DNA of 64,000 bases from Microcella alkaliphila (GTDB lineage Bacteria; Actinomycetota; Actinomycetes; Actinomycetales; Microbacteriaceae), in NCBI RefSeq assembly GCF_004216855.1, contig NZ_SGXT01000015.1, positions 62,001 to 126,000 of the forward strand, read 5' to 3'. Within the stretch, counting starts at the first letter, position 1. The number at the start of each line of letters is the position of its first letter. Shown piece by piece: positions 25,348 to 34,067 of the stretch. The translations under genes and the position numbers were made by a program. The notes below the pieces were generated by a model. It had not been told where the DNA came from, searched no databases, and saw only the letters and a list, made by a program, of their open reading frames with translations.

Positions 25348-26729
25348 GCTGTGCCCTCCCGCGCATCCCCCGTAAACGCCGTCGACGCGGCGCCGATGGG
25401 GAGCTCGGTGATGGTGACGGGCATGCCGGTCTCGAGAGAGCGGTTGCCGGCGATGCCGACGCCGACGGCGCGTGCCCCATCGGCCCACGTGGCGACGAGT
25501 CCGAGCGGGTCGTCGGTGACGCCGATGAACAGGTCGCGCAAGAGCGGTGCGTCTCCCCCTCCGTGGCCACCTTCGGCCTCGGGAATCTCGACCTCGCGCG
25601 CCGGCGCGAAGTGGTGCTGCAGCACGAGGCGCTCGGCGACCGGGCGAGAGCCGTCGTCGACGACGATGTCGGGGCGCGCGCTCGGGTCGATCACGACGCG
25701 TCCGGCGTCGTCGATGATGACCGACCCGCGCTCGACGACGGTGAGCTCGGCGCGGCCCTTCGTGCCGTTGACGGCGACCGTGTATCCCTCCCACGGAGCG
25801 TGGGCGTTAAGGGCGTAACTCAGGGTCGACCCACCGGCGTAGTCGACAATGACGGCAAGGTTGTCTTCGATCGTGATGCCCTCGTCGAAGACGTCCTGAT
25901 CGCGCCTGTAGCCGTCGTGCTGCTCCTGGTCGAAGTACATCGCCTTCAACTGCGAGTCGGCCCTCAGGTCGAGACTGAAGCCGTCGCGCAGGGGCGAGTC
26001 GACTGAGCCGCGCTCGGGCCGCGGACCGACGCCGCGCTGACGGGCGTTGTCGGCGCCGTAGAAGCGCAGGCCGCCACTGGCGTAGACACGAGTGGGCGTG
26101 TCGTCGATCCACCAGTTCACGAGGTCAAAGTGGTGCGAGGCCTTGTGGATGAGCAGCCCGCCGGAGTTCTGCTTCTGACGGTGCCAGCGGCGGAAGTAGT
26201 CGGCGCCGTGGGCCGTGTCGAGCACCCACTCGAAGTGCACGCTGGTGACATCGCCGATCTCTCCGGAGGCGATCAGCCGACGCAACTCCCCGTTGCGGGG
26301 GGCGTAGCGGTAGTTGAAGGTCACCACAACCTCGCGGCCGGTTCGCTCCACGGCGGAGGAGATCGCGGCGAGTCCCGCCTCGTCGATGGTCAGCGGCTTC
26401 TCGACGATCACGTCGGCGCCGGCCTCGAGCGCCGTGCAGATGTAGTCAGCGTGGGTGACGTCCGGCGTGGTGATGATCACCCGATCGATGCTGTGTTCCG
26501 CGACGGCGTCGGCGAGCGCGGCCGGATCGAAGCGGTGCGGCTCAACTGCGCCGTGCGGGGACATCGACCGGTCGAACGCCACGTCGAGACGCCCCGAGTT
26601 CGTATCGGCCCAAGCGACGAGCTCGCCTCGGTCGGAGTGCAGTCCGGCGAGAGCGCTGATGTACATCTGCGCCCGTGAGCCGGTGCCGACGAGCGCGTAG
26701 CGGGGACGGGCGGTTGAGTGATCGGTCAT
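25344..26729 (-). CDS. Gfo/Idh/MocA-family oxidoreductase
   Basis: The 461-residue NAD(P)-dependent sugar oxidoreductase has the Rossmann start ALVGTGSRAQMYI (residues 11-23) and the catalytic VEKPLTIDEA near 115. The histidine- and aspartate-rich segment HKASHHFDLVNWW (about 195) is characteristic of members acting on sugar rings or sugar acids. It is larger than the family mean (about 350) because of an extended C-terminal beta domain. It is the first gene of the sugar-acid operon, behind the LacI-type operator at 26784-26799. Confidence 0.85.
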   Translation of the reverse strand: MTDHSTARPRYALVGTGSRAQMYISALAGLHSDRGELVAWADTNSGRLDVAFDRSMSPHGAVEPHRFDPAALADAVAEHSIDRVIITTPDVTHADYICTALEAGADVIVEKPLTIDEAGLAAISSAVERTGREVVVTFNYRYAPRNGELRRLIASGEIGDVTSVHFEWVLDTAHGADYFRRWHRQKQNSGGLLIHKASHHFDLVNWWIDDTPTRVYASGGLRFYGADNARQRGVGPRPERGSVDSPLRDGFSLDLRADSQLKAMYFDQEQHDGYRRDQDVFDEGITIEDNLAVIVDYAGGSTLSYALNAHAPWEGYTVAVNGTKGRAELTVVERGSVIIDDAGRVVIDPSARPDIVVDDGSRPVAERLVLQHHFAPAREVEIPEAEGGHGGGDAPLLRDLFIGVTDDPLGLVATWADGARAVGVGIAGNRSLETGMPVTITELPIGAASTAFTGDAREGTA

Positions 26730-26783
26730 GCTGCCTCATTGCAGGTGGGTGGCGGAGTGGCGCATCAGGCGGCGCACACGAAT

Positions 26784-26805
26784 GGGAAAACGCTTCCCCA
26801 GTCTA
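26784..26805 (-). promoter_or_regulatory. LacI-type operator abutting a -10 box, sugar-acid operon
   Basis: GGGAAAACGCTTCCCC (26784-26799) is a CG-centred near-palindrome of the LacI-operator type. On the minus strand it directly follows a -10 hexamer TAGACT (complement of 26800-26805), so a bound repressor would cover the start site. The regulator is unknown; none of the three intact LacI proteins in the window is adjacent. Confidence 0.6.
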
Positions 26806-26838
26806 GCAAGTAGTGCCCCTCACCCTGCTACCTCTCAA

Positions 26839-28254
26839 TCAGCGCCGCGGCTCGTATCGCTGCGGAGGATGGGAGCGCGCGACGAGTTCGCGCAGCTCGG
26901 CACGAGAACCCGCCAGCCCGAGAGAGCGCGCCTGCACGAGCACGTTGCCGAGGGCCGTTGCCTCGACCGGCCCGGCGAGCACCGGCATTCCGGCACGGTC
27001 GGCGGTCAGCTGACACAGCAACGCGTTGAGCGCTCCGCCGCCGACGACGTGAATCACGCCGACGTCGCGGCCGGCGAGCCGAGCGGCCGTGTGCACGGCC
27101 TCGGCGAACGCCGCCGCCAGGCTCTCGAGAATGGAGCGCGCGAAGGCGGCGCGGGTCACGGGCACGTCGTCGCCCGACTCGGCGATCACGCCGGCGATGC
27201 GGCGGGGCATGTCGCCCGGCGCCGCGAGCCGCGGGTCGTTGGCGTCGAAGACCGGCACCGGTTCGCTGACGCGCGCCGCGTGCGCGAGCAGCGTCGACAG
27301 ATCGACGGGGCCGCCCTCGGCCTCCCACGAGCGAATCGACTCGGACAGCAGCCACAGCCCGGTCACGTTGTGCAGGAAGCGCACGGTGCCGTCGACGCCG
27401 CCCTCGTTCGTGAAGTTCGCCTCGCGCGCCGCCTCCGTCATGACCGGCTCGTCGAGTTCGAGGCCCACCAGGCCCCAGGTACCACAACTGACGTAGGCGG
27501 CGTCAGGCCTCGTCATCGGCACGGCGAGAACGGCGGATGCCGTGTCGTGCGAGCCGACGGCGGTGACGCGTACCGTAGCCGTCGTGGCGAGCTCGCCCCG
27601 CGCATCCGATGTCAGCGTGCCGATCTCGTCGCCCGGGGCGACGAGCGGCGGGAAGAGCGACCGCGGGAATCCGAGCTGCTCGATGAGGCCCTCGTGCCAC
27701 TGACCGGTGCGCGGGTCGAGCAGCGCCGTCGTCGACGCGTTGGTGCGTTCGGCAACCGCGCGGCCGGTAAGCCACCACGCGAACAGATCGGGAATCAGCA
27801 GCAGCTGCTCGGCGTCGGCAAGGCTTTCGCCCTCGGCGGCGAGCTGAAACACGGTGTTGAACGGCAGGTGCTGCAGCCCGGTCGCGGCATACAACTCGGC
27901 GGGCGCCACCGTGGCGTGTACCGCTTCGACCCCGCCGGCGCACCGCTCATCGCGGTAGTGGAACGGCGCCCTCAGCAGCTCGCCGCCCGCGACGAGCCCG
28001 TAGTCGACGGCCCACGAGTCGATGCCGATGCTCGCGATATCGGGATGCTCGGCGAGCGCCGCCCGAAGGCCCGCCATGACGTGGCCGCGCAGTGCCTCGA
28101 TGTCCCAGTGCAGCGCGTCCCCCGCGCGCACCGGCCCGTTCGGAAACCGCGCGACCTCCGTCATATCGAGCCGCTCGGGCCCGATCGTGGCCACCATAAC
28201 CCGCCCGCTGGTGGCGCCCAGGTCGACGGCGGCGACGTGAAATTTGTCGACCAT
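26839..28254 (-). CDS. rhaB: Rhamnulokinase
   Basis: The 471-residue FGGY kinase phosphorylates L-rhamnulose to L-rhamnulose 1-phosphate. The N-terminal loop VDLGATSGRVMVA (residues 9-21), the substrate-region motif GIDSWAVDYGLV (about 78) and NVTGLWLLSES (about 290) are diagnostic of RhaB. ATG 28254 (MVDKFHV) is 16 nt after the bifunctional aldolase stop. It is the last gene of the rhamnose catabolic series. A C-terminal fragment of a second copy lies at 4407-4739. Confidence 0.95.
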   Translation of the reverse strand: MVDKFHVAAVDLGATSGRVMVATIGPERLDMTEVARFPNGPVRAGDALHWDIEALRGHVMAGLRAALAEHPDIASIGIDSWAVDYGLVAGGELLRAPFHYRDERCAGGVEAVHATVAPAELYAATGLQHLPFNTVFQLAAEGESLADAEQLLLIPDLFAWWLTGRAVAERTNASTTALLDPRTGQWHEGLIEQLGFPRSLFPPLVAPGDEIGTLTSDARGELATTATVRVTAVGSHDTASAVLAVPMTRPDAAYVSCGTWGLVGLELDEPVMTEAAREANFTNEGGVDGTVRFLHNVTGLWLLSESIRSWEAEGGPVDLSTLLAHAARVSEPVPVFDANDPRLAAPGDMPRRIAGVIAESGDDVPVTRAAFARSILESLAAAFAEAVHTAARLAGRDVGVIHVVGGGALNALLCQLTADRAGMPVLAGPVEATALGNVLVQARSLGLAGSRAELRELVARSHPPQRYEPRR

Positions 28255-28270
28255 CGGGATGCTCGCCCCG

Positions 28271-30304
28271 CTACCGCAGGAAAGCGGCGGCGACCCCCGC
28301 ATCGACGGGCACGTGCAGCCCGGTGGTGTGCGTCAGGTCTGGGCCGGTCAAGACGGCGACGGCGTTTGCCACGTGGTCGGGCAACACCTCACGCTTCAAG
28401 ATCGTGCGCTGCGCGTAGAACGTGCCGAGGTCTTGCTCGTCGACGCCGTACGTCGCGGCACGGTTGGCCCCCCAGCCGGAGGCGAAGATGCCCGAGCCGC
28501 GCACAACCCCGTCGGGGTTGATGCCGTTGACCTTGACGCCGTGCTCGCCGAGCTCGACGGCGAGCAGTCGTACTTGGTGCGCCTGGTCGGCCTTCGTCGC
28601 CGAGTAGGCGATGTTGTTGGGCCCGGCGAACACCGAGTTCTTGCTCGAGATGTAGATCACGTCGCCGCCCATGCCCTGGTCAATGAGGATGCGCGCGGCC
28701 GCTTTCGACACCAGGAACGACCCCTTTGCCATGACGTCGTGCTGCAGGTCCCAGTCACCCTCGGTGGTCTCGAGCAGCGGCTTCGACAGCGACAGCCCGG
28801 CATTGTTCACGACGATGTCGACGCCGCCGAAGGCGAGCACCGCCTCGCGAAGCGCCGTGTCGATCTGCGCCGCATCCGTCACGTTCGCCTGCACGCCGAT
28901 CGCGACGTCCGTCGAGCCGAGCTCGGCGGCGGCCGCCTGGGCCTTCTCGAGGTCGAGGTCGGCGATGACGACGCAGGCGCCCTCGGCGGCGAGCCGGGTG
29001 GCGATCGCCTTGCCGATGCCGCTCGCCGCGCCGGTCACGAAGGCCACCCGCGTGGCGTGGCTCTTCGGCTTTGGCATGCGCTGCAGCTTCGCCTCTTCCA
29101 GCGCCCAGTATTCGATGCGGAACTTCTCAGCGTCACTGATCGGCGTGTACGTGCTCAGCGCCTCGGCACCACGCATGACGTTGATCGCATTCAGATAGAA
29201 CTCTCCGGCGACACGAGCGGTCTGCTTGTTCGCGCCGAAGCTGAACATGCCGACGCCGGGCACGAGCACAATGAGCGGATCGGCACCGCGGATGGCTGGC
29301 GACTCGGGAGTCGCGTGGGCGTTGTAGTAGGCCGTGTAGTCGGCGCGGTACACCTCGTGCAGCTCGTGCAGGCGCGCGATCGCGTCCTCGACGCTCGCGT
29401 CGGCGGGCAGGTCGAGCAGCATCGGCTTGACCTTGGTGCGCAGGAAGTGGTCGGGGCAGCTGGTGCCGAGCTCGGCGAGCGCCGGCGCCTTGTCCCTGGC
29501 GAGGAAGTCGAGCACGCGCGGGTCGTCGCTGAAGTGGCCGACCATGGGCTTGTCGTGGCTGGCGATGCCACGGATGCTCGGGGCGAGCGCCGCCGCCTTC
29601 TCGCGGCGCGCATCCTGGTCACCAATCGCCTCGAAACCGGGCCGTACGGCGCCGAACGGCTCGGCGGCACCGTGCTCGTCGATGTAGGCCTGGGCGGTGT
29701 CGATGATCCAGCGCGAGTTCGCCTCGCACTCGTCAGAGGTGTCGCCCCACGCGGTGATGCCGTGGCCGCCGAGGATGCAGCCGATCGCCTGGGGGTTCTG
29801 TGCCTTGATCTCGGCGATGTCGAGTCCGAGCTGGAAACCGGGGCGGCGCCACGGCACCCAGACGACCTTCTCGCCGAAAACGCGCGCGGTGAGCTGCTCG
29901 CCGTCGGCGGCCGTCGCGATCGCGATGCCGGCGTCGGGGTGCAGGTGGTCGACGTGGGGGGCGTCGACCAGGCCGTGCATGGCCGTGTCGATGCTCGGGG
30001 CGGCCCCGCCCTTGCCGTGTAAGCAGAAGTCGAAGGCCGCGACCATCTCGTCTTCGCGCTCGATGCCGGGGTAGACATCGACCAGCGCGCGCATGCGGTC
30101 GAGCCGCAGCACCGCGAGACCCTGCTCGGTCAGCGTGCCGAGGTCGCCGCCCGAGCCTTTGACCCACAGCAGCTCGACGGGTTCACCCGTCACGGGGTCA
30201 GTCTCGGTGTCCTTCGCCGATGTGTTGCCCCCGGCGTAGTTGGTGATGTGCGGCTCAGCGCCGAGGCGGTTCGAGCGGGCGATGAGGTCGTGTTTGGCGG
30301 TCAT
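28271..30304 (-). CDS. Bifunctional rhamnulose-1-phosphate aldolase / short-chain dehydrogenase (RhaEW-type)
   Basis: The 677-residue fusion has an N-terminal class II aldolase (AraD/FucA) domain of about 400 residues, with zinc ligands in HVDHLHPDAG (about 135) and GGHGITAWG. The C-terminal SDR domain has VTGAASGIGKA (about 425), the NNAGLSL motif and YSATK. The aldolase splits L-rhamnulose 1-phosphate to DHAP and L-lactaldehyde, and the SDR domain is thought to oxidise lactaldehyde to L-lactate. ATG 30304 overlaps the mutarotase stop by 4 nt. The product, lactate, is the expected substrate of the LldD-like enzyme at 39481. Confidence 0.93.
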   Translation of the reverse strand: MTAKHDLIARSNRLGAEPHITNYAGGNTSAKDTETDPVTGEPVELLWVKGSGGDLGTLTEQGLAVLRLDRMRALVDVYPGIEREDEMVAAFDFCLHGKGGAAPSIDTAMHGLVDAPHVDHLHPDAGIAIATAADGEQLTARVFGEKVVWVPWRRPGFQLGLDIAEIKAQNPQAIGCILGGHGITAWGDTSDECEANSRWIIDTAQAYIDEHGAAEPFGAVRPGFEAIGDQDARREKAAALAPSIRGIASHDKPMVGHFSDDPRVLDFLARDKAPALAELGTSCPDHFLRTKVKPMLLDLPADASVEDAIARLHELHEVYRADYTAYYNAHATPESPAIRGADPLIVLVPGVGMFSFGANKQTARVAGEFYLNAINVMRGAEALSTYTPISDAEKFRIEYWALEEAKLQRMPKPKSHATRVAFVTGAASGIGKAIATRLAAEGACVVIADLDLEKAQAAAAELGSTDVAIGVQANVTDAAQIDTALREAVLAFGGVDIVVNNAGLSLSKPLLETTEGDWDLQHDVMAKGSFLVSKAAARILIDQGMGGDVIYISSKNSVFAGPNNIAYSATKADQAHQVRLLAVELGEHGVKVNGINPDGVVRGSGIFASGWGANRAATYGVDEQDLGTFYAQRTILKREVLPDHVANAVAVLTGPDLTHTTGLHVPVDAGVAAAFLR

Positions 30305-30642
30305 GGTGCGGTGGCCTCCAGTTGGTCGGCGAGGTTGAAGACATCGGTGAGGCGACGGGCGGCCTGGTCGGCGCGGCCATCGAGCGTGACGAAGAAGCGG
30401 CCCATCTCGGCCTCCCAGCGGGCGGCGACGGGGCTGTCGGCGAGGTAGCTCTGCGCGGCGTCATCGTCGTCGACCTCGTAGTAGCCGAACAGCGTGCCGT
30501 CCGACTCGTCGAGGAACAGGGTGTAGTTGCGCCGACCGCTTGCGGCGATCGTTTCGAGCATCTCGCGGCGCACCGGTGAGTGCACCCGGCGATACTCGTC
30601 GAGCAGTTCGGGGCGCACCTGCAGGCGGAAGCCGACGCGCAT
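30301..30642 (-). CDS. rhaM: L-rhamnose mutarotase
   Basis: The 113-residue ferredoxin-like (dimeric alpha/beta barrel) protein interconverts L-rhamnose anomers for the isomerase. The N-terminal VGFRLQVRPELLDEYRRVH holds the conserved catalytic-region histidine, and YEVDDDDAAQSYLADSPVA with RWEAEMGRFF complete the pattern. Its length is typical. It is squeezed between rhaI (2 nt away) and the bifunctional aldolase (4-nt overlap), which confirms cotranslation. Confidence 0.95.
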   Translation of the reverse strand: MRVGFRLQVRPELLDEYRRVHSPVRREMLETIAASGRRNYTLFLDESDGTLFGYYEVDDDDAAQSYLADSPVAARWEAEMGRFFVTLDGRADQAARRLTDVFNLADQLEATAP

Positions 30643-30644
30643 AC

Positions 30645-31811
30645 TCAGGCGCCCCAGCCGGCCTGGGTTCCCCCGACGCGCTCGGAGACGATGCGCTCGC
30701 GATAGCCGCTCGCGGCGAACGCGGCCATCGGGTCGGCCGGCAGCCCCCGTGACTCGCGCCACGCTGCCAGGTCGGCCCGAACATCCGTGTAAAAGGCGTC
30801 CATGAGAATGCCGTTCGCGCCGAGAACGTCGTTGGCGCGCTGGGCCGCGTCGAGCGCGTCGTGGTCGATGAGCAGAGCGCGCGCGGTCATCTCTTGCACG
30901 TTCAGCACACTGCGGATCTGCCCGGGAATCTTCTCTTCGATGTTGTGGCACTGATCGAGCATGAACGCCACGTCGGTGCCCTCGTCGTAGCCACCGCCGC
31001 GCACGACCTCGACCATGATGCGGAACAGCTGGAACGGGTCGGCCGCCCCAACGATGAGGTCGTCGTCGGCGTAGTTGCGCGAGTTGAAGTCGAACGAGCC
31101 GAGCTTTCCGAGGCGCAGCAGCTGCATAACGATGAACTCGATGTTGGTTCCGGGCGCGTGGTGCCCCGTGTCGAGGCAGACGACGGCGCGGTCGCCGAGG
31201 GCCGCCACCTGGGCGTACGCGGTTCCCCAGTCGGGAACGTCCGTGTGGTAGAACGCGGGCTCGAAGAACTTGTACTCGAGCACGAGCCGCTGGTTCGCGC
31301 CGATGCGCTCGTAGATCGTCGCGAGGCTCTCGGCCAGGTTGTCCTGGCGGCGACGCATGTCGTCTTGCCCGGCATAGTTCGTGCCGTCGGCCAGCCAGAT
31401 CTTCAGGTCGCGCGAGCCGGTCGCGTGCATGACGTCGATGCAGTCGAAGTGGTGGTCGATCGCCCGCTGGCGGGCCTTCGGGTCGGTCGCGGCGAGCGAA
31501 CCGAACTTGTACTCCTCGTCCTGGAAGGTGTTGGAGTTGATCGTGCCGAGCGCGACGCCGTGCTCCTCGGCGTGGGTGCGCAGGGCTGAGTAGTCGTCGA
31601 CCCTGTCCCACGGAATGTGCAGGGCGACGCTGGGTGCGAGGCCGGTGTGCTTGTGCACCTGGGCGGCGTCAGCGACCTTCTCGAAGGGGTCTCGAGGTGT
31701 ACCAGGCGTACCGAAAACGCGGAAGCGGGTGCCGGAGTTGCCGAACGCCCAGCTGGGCAGCTCGATGGCCTGGCGCTCGAGGGCGGGGGCGATGTCGGCA
31801 AAGGTCGTCAT
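30645..31811 (-). CDS. rhaI: L-rhamnose isomerase (RhaI-type)
   Basis: The 388-residue TIM-barrel metal isomerase converts L-rhamnose to L-rhamnulose. Metal-site segments are LEYKFFEPAFYHTDVPDWG (about 200), CLDTGHHAPGTN (about 235) and FDFNSRNYADDD (about 270). It belongs to the RhaI branch used by actinobacteria and rhizobia, not the enteric RhaA. ATG 31811 lies 8 nt after AGGAG; the ATG at 31817, two codons earlier, is too close to that site. It is the first gene of the catabolic segment, after the terminator-like hairpin following rhaS. Confidence 0.94.
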   Translation of the reverse strand: MTTFADIAPALERQAIELPSWAFGNSGTRFRVFGTPGTPRDPFEKVADAAQVHKHTGLAPSVALHIPWDRVDDYSALRTHAEEHGVALGTINSNTFQDEEYKFGSLAATDPKARQRAIDHHFDCIDVMHATGSRDLKIWLADGTNYAGQDDMRRRQDNLAESLATIYERIGANQRLVLEYKFFEPAFYHTDVPDWGTAYAQVAALGDRAVVCLDTGHHAPGTNIEFIVMQLLRLGKLGSFDFNSRNYADDDLIVGAADPFQLFRIMVEVVRGGGYDEGTDVAFMLDQCHNIEEKIPGQIRSVLNVQEMTARALLIDHDALDAAQRANDVLGANGILMDAFYTDVRADLAAWRESRGLPADPMAAFAASGYRERIVSERVGGTQAGWGA

Positions 31812-31850
31812 TGTCATGGCTCCTGGCAGCAGAAAACGTTGGGGTGGCGT

Positions 31851-31881
31851 GTGGGGCCCGGGCTGTGAACCCGGGCCCCAC
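31851..31881. terminator. Strong hairpin between rhaS and rhaI
   Basis: GTGGGGCCCGGG (31851-31862) and CCCGGGCCCCAC (31870-31881) are perfect 12-bp complements around a 7-nt loop, starting 7 nt after the rhaS stop codon. No U-run follows. In a GC-rich genome it probably terminates or attenuates the transporter transcript before the catabolic genes, or stabilises the rhaS message. Confidence 0.7.
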
Positions 31882-31887
31882 TGCCGA

Positions 31888-32955
31888 CTAGAAGTTGAAG
31901 TCGGCGATGTTGTCAGCGTTGAATACGAACGGGTCGCCAAGCAGCACCGTGCCGTTCGCGCCGACGGTGTAACTGCCGAGTCGGCCAGCGTCGAAGGTGT
32001 CGCCTTCAGCGCCCGTGATGGTGCCCTCGACAAGTGCCTTCGCGGCGTAGGCGGCGAGGTAGCCCAGGTCAGCCGGGTTCCACAGCGCGAACGCGCCAAC
32101 GGTGCCGTCTTCGACGTACTCGCGCATCTGGTTCGGTGTTCCGAGACCGGTAACCGCCACCTGACCCTGGAACTGCGAGGTCTGGATGTAACGCGCAGCC
32201 GCAGCGATACCCACGGTGGTCGGCGAGACGATGCCCTTCAGCTCAGGGTAGGTCTGCAGAAGGGCTGCGGTGCGGTCAAACGACGTCTGGTCATCGTCGT
32301 CACCGTAAACGACATCGACAAGTTCGATGTCGGGCCAGTTCGCGGCGAGCTCCTCCTGCATGAGCTCGATCCATGCGTTCTGGTTCGTCGCGTTGGCCGC
32401 GGCCGACAAGATCGCGATCTGGCCCTCGCCACCGATTTGGTCAGCGATCATTTCAACCTGGACGCGGGCGATGCCCTCGGCCTCGGCCTGGTTGATGAAT
32501 AGGTCGCGGCACTCGGCGTTCGTGTCAGAGTCGAAGGTGACGACCTTGACGTCGACGCTACGCGCCTCGTCGAGCGCATCACAGATCGCCGCGGGGTCGT
32601 TGGCCGACACGACGAGCGCGTCGACGCCCTGCTGGGCGGCAGTCTGGATGAACGATACCTGAGACGTGGGGCTGGCTTCGGTCGGGCCAACCTCCTGGAA
32701 GCTGCCGCCGAACTCCGCGATGGCCTCTGCGCCACCGGCGTTGGAGGTGTCGAAGTAGGGGTTGCCGAGGTTCTTGGGCAGGAATGTAATGGAGAAGTTG
32801 CTGTCGCCTCCGTTGTCAGGGGCGGGGGCAGCGCCATTGTCGCCGGGGGTTTCCGTCTCGCCTCCGGCACAGCCAGCGAGCACGAGGCCAGCAGCCATCG
32901 TCAGCGCCGCGGCTCCGAAGAGACGCCCGCGCCGACCAGTGTGTCGACTAAACAT
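31888..32955 (-). CDS. rhaS: Rhamnose ABC transporter substrate-binding lipoprotein
   Basis: The 355-residue periplasmic-binding-type lipoprotein has a basic N-terminus (MFSRHTGRRGR) and lipobox VLAGC with Cys29. The CUT2 family fold (ITFLPKNLGNPYFDTSNAGG; DALVVSANDPAAICDAL) matches the rhamnose-binding RhaS subgroup. ATG 32955 is preceded by AAAGGAAA. It is the last transporter gene, with 65 nt to the permease and the hairpin after its stop. It is anchored outside the membrane and delivers L-rhamnose to RhaPQ. Confidence 0.93.
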   Translation of the reverse strand: MFSRHTGRRGRLFGAAALTMAAGLVLAGCAGGETETPGDNGAAPAPDNGGDSNFSITFLPKNLGNPYFDTSNAGGAEAIAEFGGSFQEVGPTEASPTSQVSFIQTAAQQGVDALVVSANDPAAICDALDEARSVDVKVVTFDSDTNAECRDLFINQAEAEGIARVQVEMIADQIGGEGQIAILSAAANATNQNAWIELMQEELAANWPDIELVDVVYGDDDDQTSFDRTAALLQTYPELKGIVSPTTVGIAAAARYIQTSQFQGQVAVTGLGTPNQMREYVEDGTVGAFALWNPADLGYLAAYAAKALVEGTITGAEGDTFDAGRLGSYTVGANGTVLLGDPFVFNADNIADFNF

Positions 32956-33020
32956 CGTTGTTTCCTTTCCGTCGAGTGGTGCGTGATTGCAGGACTGGCG
33001 CGATCGGGGTGACCGCTGCC

Positions 33021-34067
33021 TCATCCGTCCTGTTTCCCTCCTCTCGCTCTGGCTGTCGCGCGGGTGCGATGGAACCAGGCGAGGAAGCTTGCGCTCACCA
33101 CGGAGAGGACGAGAACAACTCCTGTGATGACGTTGATGATGTCGGCGGTCACACCCGCAAGGCGGAGCGCGCTGCCGATAGTGCCGATGAGCAGAACTCC
33201 AGCGATCACACCGTGCAGGGCACCCCGTCCGCCAAAGATGGAGACGCCGCCCAGCAACACCGCGGCAATCACGGCGAGCTCCATGCCCGTGGCGTTTTCG
33301 CCCCGGGCGTTTCCGTACAGCAGGGTGAAGTACACGCCCGCGAAGCCAGAGACCGTGCCGCTCGCGACGAAGAGGATGAATTTCGTTCGTCCGACGTTGA
33401 TCCCCGAGAAGTGCGCCGCTTCTTTGTTCAAGCCGATCGCGTAGAGGCTTCGGCCGAAAGGCGTTGCGTGCAGCACCACACCGAAGATGATCGCGAGAAG
33501 GGCAAAGGCGATCATGATCATGGGGATGGGTGTGCCCGGAATGTTGGCCCGCGCGAGCGAGGTCCATTCCTCGGGGAAGTCGGTGACCGCCTGCGTGCCG
33601 AGCAAGCCAACTGAAATTCCGCGGAACATCGCGAGGGATCCAATAGTCACAGCGAGAGAGGGCAACCCCACGACGGTGACGAGGAATCCGTTGATCACGC
33701 CGGCAATCGCTCCGACGAGAACCCCTGCGATCATGGCGAGCTCAAAAGGTGCTCCGTCTCGCGTCAGAATCCCGACCGTCACGCTGGAGAGTGCAACGAC
33801 ACTGGCGACGGAGAGGTCAATCTCCTCCGTAATGATGATCAGCGTCATGGGGAGAGCGATGAGCAGGATGGGCGCGACATCCCGGAGCAAGAACGTGACC
33901 GTAAGCGGGCTGTCGAAATTGGGCACCGTCGTGAGAGCGACGACGATGACGAGGGCGAGCATCCCGATGACGGCGCCCTCCCGCGTCAACACCGCGCGCC
34001 GCCAGGGGGGTCGAGCGTGCGCGACCATTTCGCGGGCGGGAGCGGAAGCCGTGAAGAGGTCAGTCAT
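33021..34067 (-). CDS. rhaQ: Rhamnose ABC transporter permease
   Basis: This 348-residue CUT2 permease has 8-10 hydrophobic segments. The family segment EEIDLSVASVVALSSV (about 82) is the conserved cytoplasmic-facing EEIDLS motif of sugar permeases. It overlaps the previous permease by 8 nt and pairs with it as a heterodimeric channel. Its codon use looks a little less GC-extreme than the xylan genes. Of the two permeases, which is called P and which Q follows order rather than sequence. Confidence 0.92.
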   Translation of the reverse strand: MTDLFTASAPAREMVAHARPPWRRAVLTREGAVIGMLALVIVVALTTVPNFDSPLTVTFLLRDVAPILLIALPMTLIIITEEIDLSVASVVALSSVTVGILTRDGAPFELAMIAGVLVGAIAGVINGFLVTVVGLPSLAVTIGSLAMFRGISVGLLGTQAVTDFPEEWTSLARANIPGTPIPMIMIAFALLAIIFGVVLHATPFGRSLYAIGLNKEAAHFSGINVGRTKFILFVASGTVSGFAGVYFTLLYGNARGENATGMELAVIAAVLLGGVSIFGGRGALHGVIAGVLLIGTIGSALRLAGVTADIINVITGVVLVLSVVSASFLAWFHRTRATARARGGKQDG

